A stretch of 64,000 nt of DNA from Spisula solida (Eukaryota > Mollusca > Bivalvia > Venerida > Mactridae), in contig OX365948.1 of NCBI GenBank assembly GCA_947247005.1, positions 11,583,455-11,647,454 of the forward strand, read 5' to 3'. Numbering within the stretch: the first letter of the stretch is position 1; every line of letters begins with the position of its first letter. The notes beneath the pieces were generated by a model, which was given only the letters and a program-made list of their open reading frames with translations, was not told where the DNA came from and made no database searches. The position numbers were made by a program, and so were the translations under genes. Positions 25,388-36,200 of the stretch are shown piece after piece.

Positions 25388-26374
25388 TGTAATGCCGTGT
25401 TTTTGGCGTTGATATACAGTTTGTGAATTTAGCTCATTTTCCATGCTGTGTGTTGTTGTTGAACACCTCTGTCGTATGTGTCTCGGGAATTAGCTCTATG
25501 GTAGCTATCCGTTGGTTCGTGCGTTGAGATCTGATTCTGAACTCTAATCTCAGAACTCTGTGTTAACTCTTGATGTTGTTGTAGTACGTGGAATCCAGCT
25601 TGTTGTTAGACCAACAGTGTTATGTCTGTTGTTTTGGGAATTAGCTCGTATGTAACAGCGTTGTGTGTGAGCTGTCAGTTTAGCTCTGCTAACGTCGTAC
25701 GTCCAATGCGTTTTTCCAGTATAATTTCAAATATGATAACAAAGTCTCAACTAAATAAGTTATGACAAATCCACAGTCAGTTTTACTATTTTTATTCTGT
25801 AGTTTCTCCAAATAGTTTAACAATAACAAATATTTATGTTTTAACACACAGAGTTAGTAACTTAACGAAGCGTAGTGGAACTCCACTTTTCCTAACTTTT
25901 TAAAACCTACATCATAACTGTCTTAGTCCTACATCATTACTTTTTTTGTCTATCTCTCTTCAGTCTAAATCAAATCTTACTTAATATACATTATTTTCAA
26001 ATCATAGAAAATAAATGTTAAAAGCTTTTGACCAATCAAATTACACGTTACAAAATACTTAAAACGTTCTTAGCCAATCAAATGTCATGTTATATAATTT
26101 GTAAGCCAATTAAAACGTGGCTACAACATTATTGCATAATTACTTCAAAAACAAAGGGTTTACCAATATTGAAATTATGACAACATGAGGTTGACTTTAA
26201 TGTATCGGATAACAATCAGGTAGACATTTTAATGAGAATTATATACGAATAATATCTAGTAGCCCATGGCTAGTAAAAGAGTTTAAAGACTCATATTCAG
26301 AACGCGTTACTAAAATGGTTAGTTAACATTGACAATTTAAAACAAATGATGTGGCCAAATATTACCGCATAAAA
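25388..26374 (-). repeat. LTR, 5' copy (element orientation minus)
   Basis: Matches 22317-23303 almost perfectly; the one difference noticed is TGCATAATT here against TGCATACTT there. Its inner neighbour on the minus strand is A then TGGCGGAGAAG, a possible primer-binding site. Confidence 0.85.
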
Positions 26375-28049
26375 CCTGACATAAACATAACGTTCTCGCT
26401 TATATGACTGTTTTTCGACTATCATTCTTTTCAAATGATCGTTTTAAATTCACCAGTAGAAACATAGAGTCTACACTAAACCACCTTATGCAATGGGTAG
26501 ATTTAAAAGAATAATTTAGAAGAAAACAATTAAAACCAGCCGCCTGTTTACTTACTTGGTAAAAAGCCATAAACTTATATGGTTTGTGTTAAATTTCGTC
26601 GCCTAGCAACTGGTAACCAAAGTAACTGTAGCTCTCGTATGTTTTAGGTCATCACAAATGGATGAAACTTTCCAATCGATATATTTTGTTTCTAAACAAT
26701 GCATTACAAGCTATATAATTGAACATGGAAAACAAATTCAATATGGACGTCACTGACATTTATCGAGAAAAAAAATAATTTTCCGGAATCTTAATTCCTT
26801 GGTTGCATTTAAAGTAACATAGTCATGCTATATATTCAATAAAACTTTGAAGCTTTTTTTTTGGTATATGAAATAATCTGGTGTGATCAAGCATTAAGTC
26901 ATGACATTCGGTTGTAATGGGGACAGATATTATGGAGGAATACCATATACATTACACACAAAACCGATACGGGTCAATGCCATCAAATGACATTCCCACA
27001 GCGTAAACGATTAATTAAATAAATGTTAATAGAGAAGTAAATATCTCTGACTTACAACAATAACGACCTTATAAGACCCTTGCTCATTCGAAATCAACAC
27101 CACTTGGCGCATCTTATGAACCTATTTTTGTGAAACATGGTACTGGACATGTTGACCAGACCGAAGTTAAAATTACCTTTTCTCAGAGTTACGACCTTAT
27201 TATTCTAAGCCATTGATATGGATAATTGGCACATCTAGGTTGTTTCATAACACGGCCCAATAAAAAGTAATATTGTGTGTGTTGTTTACGGTTTCACAAT
27301 CGATAAATAAATTTAAATTTCGTTTTGAAAATGATTAGGTACAATATTTAGGAAGTATTTGACCAAATAATTTACTGAAATACACCGAAGAGTCCTAAGA
27401 AACAACGCAAAACACTGCATTTCAATCACAATAAACATACATCTCTATCACAATAAACATACAAATCATTTTTCAAAATTATCAGTAAACATACAGTAAT
27501 GAGACTACATAGCTGTATCACTTTTGGCCTCTATCTCGGTAAAAACACAATTTGAAAATATTTTAAAACGTACAAATTATATGTTTATGTTATACCTGTT
27601 ATAATATGTACAATTAATCAAATGACACGTCCCGGGCACGATATAAATGATGTTTAAAAGAAGCCGGTGTACATTTTTCTCACAACAAGTCAAACGATGT
27701 TCAATGATTTTAGATAAAATGCAAACGATAGGAAATTTAATCTTAATTATGAATATGTACTACTTGTCATTTTGTTTTCGATATAAGCTTAGTATTTCAA
27801 ATTATTCTACCAACATCGTTGTTTTTTACTCAAATCATTTAAATCCAATCACGACGTGAAATCAAGCTGTATTTTACTACCACAACAAAATACACCTGGC
27901 AAATTGGCTGGTACTGTTTACGCCCCGTATCACGTGACATATTTATGAATGAATAAACGTAAACTTTATAGTAACAAGATGACTAGCAGTTTAGGCAAAA
28001 TCAGTATTTGTTATGATAAATGACTTTAATATTTTATTAGATTATACAG

Positions 28050-28870
28050 TGAAACACTTTGTGGCCAGGTTTAATAAAGATGAGGCAAAAATGTGACTTC
28101 TAAAGTATAAACAAGGTTTTCCTTTGATGTGACCTGGTGACCTAGTTCTTTACTCCAGATGACCTAATTTCAAACTTGACCTAGAATCTAAGGAGACACA
28201 CATTGTGACCAAGTTTTATGAAAATTAGGTTAAAATTGTGACCTATAAGAGTGTTAACGAGGTTTTTCTTCAATGTGACCCGGTGACCTAGTTTTGACCC
28301 CAGATTACCAAGTTGCAACTTGACCTAGATTTCATAGAGACAAGAATGTGACCAAGTTTCATAAATATTAGGCAAAAAACGCGACCTCTAGAGTGTTCAC
28401 AAGGTTTTTCGTCAATGTGACCCGGTGATCTAGTTTTGACCCAGTTACGAACTTGACCTAGATTTCATATTGACAAATATTGTGACCAAGTTTCATTAAG
28501 ATTAGGTTAAAATTGTGACCTCTGGAGTGTTATAAGGTTTTTCTTCAATGTGACCTGGTGACCTAGTTTTTGACCCATAATGACCTGATTTCGAACTTGA
28601 CCTAGTATTCTCAGATACACACATTGTGACCAAGTTTCATAAATGTTACCCGGTAGGCAAAAAATGTGACCTCTAGAGTGTTAACAAGGTTTTTCTTCAA
28701 TGTGACCTGGTGACCTAGTTTTTTACCTCAGATGACCCAGTTACGAACTTAACCAAGATTTCATAGAGACAAACATTGTGGCCAAGTTTTAAAAGAAGTG
28801 AAAATTATGACCTCTAGTGTTAACAGTCCAATTGTTGCCGGTGGCCAACAGACGACGGACAAAAGGGTGA
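28050..28870 (+). repeat. Tandem array of about 135-150 bp units
   Basis: GTGACCAAGTTTCAT recurs near 28203, 28346, 28479, 28624 and 28775, with GTGACCTGGTGACCTAGTTTT and ACTTGACCTAGATTTC between. The array ends with ACAGACGACGGACAAAAGGGTGATCACAATAGCTC, typical of bivalve interspersed elements. A related, more decayed segment is at 39655-40290. Confidence 0.75.
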
Positions 28871-29262
28871 TCACAATAGCTCAAAACTTCAACAAGCTGC
28901 GAATAAGGCAAGTTGCACGAGTATCAAGTGTTACAGCAATGACGCATCTATTTTTAGAAACTCCAATATACTCTCGACACTAAGTTTCATGAAAACTTTT
29001 GATAATCAAATAATTTATATTTGTTCATTTCATGCAAAAGGTACCTTATACTCGCGTTATTAAAATTGTTTCAATGTTTAAATGCGTTTTTTCCTTCAGA
29101 AAATTAGGAAGCTCGTTTTCATTAACAAGGGAGGTAATTGTACCAGCTAATAGCCACTTTATTTCAGCGTGGTATGTTCAATGTAAAATGGGTGAAAGTG
29201 GAATGCGGGTAGTTAAAAGTACGAGATACATGTATTATCGTGTTAATAATCAAAAAAACTCT

Positions 29263-29351
29263 GTTCTTGTATTTTGTCGGTGAATAAAACACAGGCACTC
29301 ATTCCAATCCGAAATGCTGCTTGTGTTTTATTCCTGACAAAATACAAGAAC
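29263..29351. repeat. Hairpin, about 35-bp arms
   Basis: Left arm GTTCTTGTATTTTGTC...AATAAAACACA pairs with right arm TGTGTTTTATT...GACAAAATACAAGAAC around a loop of about 20 bases. A short MITE or foldback end. Confidence 0.7.
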
Positions 29352-29769
29352 ATGGTAACCTACATTATGAGCCAATGAAAACGCCGAAATTTGGCGGTTA
29401 AATGAAAATATTTAAATTAAAGGTTTGCTCTTGATTAGCGCTAATTTCTATTGGCCAATCAAAAGCAGGATGTTATATTCTAAGCCAGTTAGAACATAAG
29501 TTAATTTTAATGACTGTAAAGGACTCGCTTCGCTTTGATACGCCCTTTTTAATAATTAAAAATTTACTTAACGTGTTGTAACTTTAACTAAGTTCAAAAT
29601 ACAATGCATACGCGTACTGTATTGGTCTGCAAAGACAATTCAATGTTTTACACCAGTTCTGCATTAATAGTAAATTAATTGTAAATGTTGGTAAAACTAA
29701 AATTATGGTTTTCAAAAGAGGTGGCCGGTTGTCAAACCGTAAAAAAATCACAATGATAATACCGATATG

Positions 29770-30045
29770 TTTTTTGTTGATTGTATAACTAATTTGTTTG
29801 TCCATCCATGTACATATGGTATAATTCAGAACATCTAGGTCAGTATTACACGCATTGTGTAGATTGGTGTAATATTAAGATGGTGCCACTGATTGCATAT
29901 CAAATAACTAGTGTAAAATATATGAAATTGTATTGCAATATTGCCTTTTAATAGATATGGTATAAATGTTTACATGTACAAACTTTAACATTAACATTTC
30001 GTTGTGTAAATCTGTATGTCTAACGTATGATGATTTATGAAAATG
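29770..30045 (+). repeat. 276-bp tandem duplication, unit 1
   Basis: Starts TTTTTTGTTGATTGTATAAC and recurs at 30046. It lies in the 3' region of the retrotransposon remnant and overlaps its last codons. Confidence 0.9.
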
Positions 30046-30328
30046 TTTTTTGTTGATTGTATAACTAATTTGTTTGTCCATCCATGTACATATGGTATAA
30101 TTCAGAACATCTAGGTCAGTATTACACGCATTGTGTAGATTGATGTAATATTAAGATGGTGCCACTGATTGCATATCAAATAACTAGTGTGAAATAGATG
30201 AAATTGTATTGCAATACATTGTATTACCTTTTAATAGAGATGGTATAAATGTTTACATGTACAAACCTTTGCATTAACATCTTGTTGTGTAAATCTGTAT
30301 GTCTAACGTATGATGATTTTTGAAAATG
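30046..30328 (+). repeat. 276-bp tandem duplication, unit 2
   Basis: About 95% identical to 29770-30045 by eye, with an extra ATTGTATTAC-like insertion near 30220. It ends GATTTTTGAAAATG. Confidence 0.9.
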
Positions 30329-30573
30329 ATATAAAAGTTACTTGCAAGCGTACTTGAGTCAACAACAATGTGAACGATTATTCTATCAATTATACTGTAC
30401 TGTATACGTATTATAAGCCTAATTTTGTTTGCTATACTATGTTATTTTGCTGCATGTAAAATCACTTTGCAATACGGTTCTATATATTTGTCTATATAAT
30501 ATTGTTAATATGTATATACTTTGTGTATGGGCTGGAGGCCTTTTGTACATTAAATATTTGAATTTGAATTTGT

Positions 30574-33242
30574 ATTCTAACTTCAGCCTGTGTATGCTAT
30601 GCAATTAATCATGTTAGATAACGCTTTATTGATTTTTTTCCAAAATTACATTTGTATTGTCGTTTTAAACTTACAGGGCATAGCCAGCGATACGGACGTA
30701 CGTCATTGAAAAACATTGGACTTGGTTTTGTGGCTTTGGAAAAAGAAACACAAAACGAGAAAAATTCTTCTGTACACTTCATTATAAACATTTACTGTAC
30801 AATGTATATATTATATAATAACAAGAGAAACACATACATGTACATGTGAAACAATTAAACTCATTGTGTCAATTTTACAATAAACAACAGTTTCAGCATA
30901 CTGGGCCGAGGTTGGCAATATACATGTATACCTAACCAGAAAACATGGCTGGAGATGTTCCTTACATGTTTTGATGAATATCTTAGCTGAAATATGTCCT
31001 ACCAACAGAAATAATGAAGTCCACAACATATACCTGTCACACTGTTGTCTCTGTATTAACATACCGTAATTAATATAATCCTTTCTTCATTGAGAAGTTG
31101 AAATAAATTAAAACACTAATTATAGCATTAAAATATGACATACTGCTTCAAATAAACTGAATGTACCTGCATGTTTTAATACAAAGCTAGACATTGATTA
31201 CTGTTCTATCTGGATGTTGTTTAGGTATACTTATACAACACACCAATAAGTCAGTGATCAGTGTCAAATATATGCCATTATAATCCAGTAATGGAAACTA
31301 GCCAAAACTAACATAGAGAATGCTTATTTTCTACTTGAGGTAATGCAAAGAGAGGAATTCCTTCCTGATCTACAACCACCTACACTTTTATGCCATTCTC
31401 AGGTGTATAAAAAAGTCATTACATATATCCATATATGACTTGCAGTGACCACTATGCCTCTTGAACAATAATGATATATTCAACATTTTCATCCATTTGA
31501 CAAATGTTTTCAGATATTAGGTATGGCCAAGTCAGAAATCTGCTGGACTGATAATCAGATATATAAAGACAAAATTATATTTCAAGAACAGAAATTCTCT
31601 AGATACCCATGAAATTTTGCCTGCTGCCAGGTAGAAACTTCAATCAGTCAGAATCAGAATTTGCCAGAAAGGCTCCGTGACGAAGGCGTTGAACACCAAT
31701 ATATAACCTTACACAGTGTACAACTAAATGTCTTGATTATAATTCCAAATATAAACAGAAGTACACACATAATGAACAAAGCAATCATACACCTATCATA
31801 ATACCAGTCAACAAAGAGAGAACATAGAATATGAATACAGTAACAAAACATACATACTTCTATATAGTGTGGCACAATTGAACTGGAACTCAATATTCTT
31901 CACATACTTCCACTATTGTACCGCAAGAATATTTTGACTACCTTAATATATCAAACTTGATCGGATGATGGAAAAGCACAAACTTTTATGAGTTTCAGTA
32001 AAATGTTACCACACTATATACACAATGTCAACTTCTATACAATGTCATGTGTATAAACAAATAATAAACTACAACTTCAGTATAATAAATTGCTATACAA
32101 AAATAAAACCCTTAATATTTACTTTTTCTGAAGTAACATATGTAATTGTTGAATTGTTCTCATTTATGAACATTTATATGCATGCAAACTTTATATACTG
32201 TGTTGTATGTTTCAATTATTTCATAGGTCAATGACTCAGCCCTTGATTTTAAGCGGTCACCAAAATATCAGCGGGTTTGTTTTTGTTTAACAATTAATCA
32301 TGCCGAAATCATACATGACTTTCAAGTAACATACAAAAGATGAATACCCTATCATATTGGTCACTTCCTAGTTCACATTGACACTCAATTAGCATGGTTC
32401 TACCGACCTTTTTAAAGTCCCAATACTTATGTAATTATCAATTCTATGCTCTTAGACATATACTTATTGTCATAGTTACAAATTGTTTACTTGAATGTGA
32501 AAGCAAAACTGTAAAATCACATATTTTCGTGGGTATAAAATTTCATGGGTTTCGCTAAAATGCAAAACTGGACTACAAAATAGTGAATAGGAAACCTAGT
32601 TCCGTACTTATGAAGTTGATTATTCATTGGGGATTAGATTGTCAAGTTGGACAACAAGAATTTAATGAAACAATCATTATTTTACTGTAAGTTAGATTTA
32701 CCATAAATACTGTACAATTCTCATACTGTTCGACTTACACAAAATCTGGACTAACATCATTCTGCTTGTTTCCATGACTACCAATAAACTGGTAGTTTAA
32801 TAATAAAAATCTTAAAGGTCATTTAATAAACATTAATATTCTCATACCATTACATTATTACTTATCTTTGTTAAGAGAATAGAAGAAGACGATGTTGAAA
32901 AAGCGGAGATTATATTTTGATCATTTGGCTTGCCTTGAATGATGAACTATAAACCTAAAATATGTCAGTACAATAGGCAAACATTTGCTGCTCAACAGCA
33001 TTATATTCATACAAACATTTGTTTCCACTGTTGGCACAAATAAAACACACTAATAAAATGTATCAGTCATTAGATTTTTACACATACAGGGTTACATAAT
33101 GTCAACTCGAAACTATGATACAGATAAACATTTAACATGGTGTGCATCTCCATGGATTTCAAGCTTGTAATTGGGAATGTTGTAATATATTCACAGTATG
33201 AGACATCTTGACTAGCCATCTTCTAAAGGTAACATATTCCTT
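30574..33242. other. Gene-poor stretch, includes 3' UTR of ATP6V0B
   Basis: No coding frame recognised. The right-hand part must hold the 3' UTR of the minus-strand ATP6V0B gene (stop at 33243). A canonical polyadenylation signal is not obvious; ATTAAA-type sites occur on the minus strand near 32800-32830. Confidence 0.4.
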
Positions 33243-33272
33243 CTAATCTGAACCAAGTTTTGCACTTGTAAT
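33243..33272 (-). CDS. ATP6V0B: ATP6V0B terminal exon (30 coding bases)
   Basis: Acceptor TTTTACAATTTCAG; nine codons (ITSAKLGSD) and TAG at 33245-33243. The phase matches exon 6, and the short polar tail resembles the TSxxKxGD-like end of homologues. Confidence 0.8.
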   Translation of the reverse strand: MTSAKLGSD

Positions 33273-36200
33273 CTGAAATTGTAAAATACAAGATTTCAAC
33301 AAAAATTTTGGGTTAACAGTAATTTATATATGAGCCAGTCTCCAGGAAAACCTGCTATAATGACATTATGTAATTACCATTTTGTAACAAGGTTTGTAAA
33401 AGCTCTAATATAAGAAAAAAATACATATCCATTGATTCTATTTTATGTAGTTTACTCATATAGTACTATACCTTAGCTTTAAATTTTCCCATGAATTATG
33501 TCGAAATCACATACTTCGTTGCTATGGTGACCAATTTCGGAAAAGTACTCATAGTGAGAAAAACGAGGAGTTAGTTGTTTAAAACAATAGTAGCCTTTCT
33601 CTGAATGCGAACAATTTTGATTTTGGTAAATATTTAAAAAATTAAAAGATACTGCTAAAATGTGATACCATTTTGAACAATTCATGTCAATAATTGATCA
33701 AATGGTGTAATTATGAAATACGTGTTATAGTTACGTCAATAAACGTATGAATGACGTTTGCGACGTCACACAAAAAGCTCCCAATGGGGAAACTACAAAA
33801 ACAGCTGTAACTTCCTTAAAAAGCAAGATATTAACAAAATTTATTTTGTATTTTGCTTCATAAAGATTTTTCTTTCAAGCTATGGAAAATCTCAAAATAA
33901 ATATTTTTGTCAAAATAGCAGGTTTTCCTGGAGCCAGTCTCCAGGAAAACCTGCTATAATGACATTATGTAATTACTATATGTAATAAGATTTTGATAAA
34001 GCTCTAAAATAAGGAAAAATACATATCTATTGATTCTATTTTAAGTAATTGACCCATATAGTACTATACCTTAGCTTTAAATTTTCCTATGAATTATGTC
34101 AAAAACACATACTTCGTTGCTATGGTGACCAATTTCAGAAAAATACTCTGATTGAGAAAAACGAGGATTTAGTTGTTTAAAACAGAAGTAACCTTTCTCT
34201 GAATGCAAACAATTTTGATTTTGATATATATTTTGAAAAGTGAAACATAATTATAGAATTTGGTACTATTTTGAACAGTTTATGTCAAGAATTGATTAAA
34301 TGGTGTAATAATGAAATACTTATTTCAGTTCGTCGAATAACGCTTGAATGACGTTTGCGACGTCACACAAAAAACTCCGAATAGGGACTCTACAAAAACA
34401 GCTGTAACTTCCTTAAAACTCAAGATATTAACATAATTTATTTTGCAATTTGCTTATTTAACATTATTCTGTAATACTATGGAAAATCTTAAAGTCAACA
34501 TTTTTGTCAAAATAGCAGGTTTTCCTGGAGACTGGTTCATATATATATGCTGTTTGTTTGCGATTGACAGTAAGAGTAAGTCGTAAGAGCACGGTCATTT
34601 GTTTTTTCTCTGCCAAATTGGCCAATGACCTTTGACTTTGAACGAAGATTCAAACAAGGAATCCCGGTGCACTACCCTAGTTCTTTCCTAATAGACTCCT
34701 GGGTTCTTTAACATCCCCAGTGAACAGCACCATGACACTCCAGACAACCTCTTGGTTACTAACCAGTTAATCTCTAGTTGAGTGGGAAACACTGAAAAAG
34801 CATTTCAGAAATGACCATGTGCCAGGGCAAGTAACCTTCAACTATCCTCGTATGCCGAGTGTCCAGTAAGGAAGATATACCAGGACTATTTTAAACAAAT
34901 ATGGACTGTCGAACCCAGGAATCATACCTGCAACCTTCAGTTCCAGAGATGAATGTTCTAACCACTCTGCTACCACAGACAATGAAAATGAGTCTAGACT
35001 AAATTAGATGATTAAACTTTACCTGTAAGATTGAAACAATTACACCAAAAAGACCAATAGCACTGCCGAAGATTTCAATGATAAGGATTTTCACAAACAG
35101 ACTTGAACTCTGAGCATCGGCCAATGCAGCACCAGATCCAACAATACCCACACAGACACCACATGCTATGTTGCTGACTCCCACTGTCAGACCAGCAGAA
35201 AACATTTTAAACCCTGAAAAAATATCAAACACATTTGTATTGTAAATAAATAAAATATATAATATATATAAATTGCCACAAGGGGACACACAATAACCCC
35301 ACAGAAACCACAAAAGTTATTGAAGGGAAACTGATACTCTATATACCAAATGACTGCCAGACTCTCTCCTATATATTCCCCAAACTTTGCTTTGTGGGGG
35401 GACAATATCTTTGTGGGGGCATAATAACTTTTAAGGTTCTCCATAATGATATATAATAGAAATAACAATGACTCTTATTCAAATTTTCGAGCACAAGCCC
35501 TTCTTCAGAAATTTTAAAATAATATATATATATATATAGTGTAAGTAAACATTGTATGTAATCCAAACAAGACTTTGAATGTAGGATATCAGGTCAACAA
35601 TCTTAGTGAGGCAGAAACAAAAGTCTCTGTTCTCAGTAACCACACCTACACTGAAAGTTTGCTGCTCCCTTAAACAGTGTACCGATAGCAATAACATGGG
35701 ACTTTGACATCACTAAAGGCTACAAATCCAAGACAAAATTTGTCAACATTGGAAAACAAAAATAAAAGCTCCGCGAGTCGCAAGTGTCGCCTGACGAAAT
35801 GCAAATTTGTCATGGAAAACTATCCAGTATTGGGCTACATATCAGACTCACAAGAGCTCTCTAGTCATCTGAACTAAAAACGACAAAGCGATGCTCTGGA
35901 CAAAAAAATGTCCTGATAAAATCAATCTGAAGGGAGTTATGATTCTTGCGCACTGCACTTCATGTCACAGCAAAGAAACATGCATTCCTATTTTTGAGTC
36001 ATTAATAGTTATGGTGACAAAGTTATGCCACGGACAAGAAATGCTTATAAAATCAATCAAAGGGAAAAAATTGAAAAATGGCACCAGGTAGATTTACGGT
36101 TCTTGTGTACTGCAAGGCACAGTTATGGTTCTTGCGCACTGCATTTCTGCTTATTTCAAGAAACATACATACAAAATCATTTGAACTTAAGGTGACCAAG

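Larger units (their letters stand above)
22317..26374 (-). mobile_element. Young non-autonomous LTR element (4.06 kb)
   Basis: Two direct repeats of about 987 bp (22317-23303, 25388-26374; constant offset 3071), with one mismatch seen by eye (near 23057). CCTG abuts both outer ends (22313-22316, 26375-26378), a 4-bp target duplication. Orientation is minus: next to the right repeat the minus strand reads TGGCGGAGAAGAGAGGG (25386 down to 25370, a primer-binding-site-like start), and next to the left repeat it reads GGGAGGGGAAAC (polypurine-tract-like, 23315 down to 23304). The 2.1-kb interior has no gag, protease, RT or integrase frame, so it resembles a LARD/TRIM-type passenger mobilised by a relative elsewhere. 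Near-identical LTRs imply recent insertion. Confidence 0.85.
21643..27857. repeat. Large imperfect inverted repeat
   Basis: The left arm (about 21643-22316) is the reverse complement of parts of the right arm (about 26590-27857). Shared blocks include CCAATCACGAC, CCAACATCGTTG, TAAGCTTAGTATTTCA, GATGTTTAAAAG, CTGTTATAATATGTACA, CAATAAACATAC and a GCCTAG...GGTAACC block nearest the centre. The right arm is longer, with extra sequence at about 26930-27400. The young LTR element is inserted at the inner end of the left arm. Confidence 0.75.
29610..30573 (+). pseudogene. 5'-truncated non-LTR retrotransposon, end of RT and 3' tail
   Basis: From 29628 an open stretch encodes the C-terminal part of a non-LTR reverse transcriptase, recognisable by LIVNVGKTKIMVFKRGGRL, a hallmark block of jockey/CR1-like elements. 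Translation ends about 29787. A tail of about 780 bp follows, containing two tandem copies of a 276-283 bp segment (29770-30045, 30046-30328), then GGCTGGAGGCCTTTTGTACA and a terminal TTTGAA repeat at about 30555-30573. Most of the element is missing at the 5' side, the usual result of incomplete reverse transcription. It is inactive. Confidence 0.8.

Noticed and set aside
35000..35022. ATP6V0B ending with VKFNHLI at the exon 6 read-through stop
   Set aside because: A good donor precedes it, and an in-phase terminal exon at 33272-33243 gives a family-like end.
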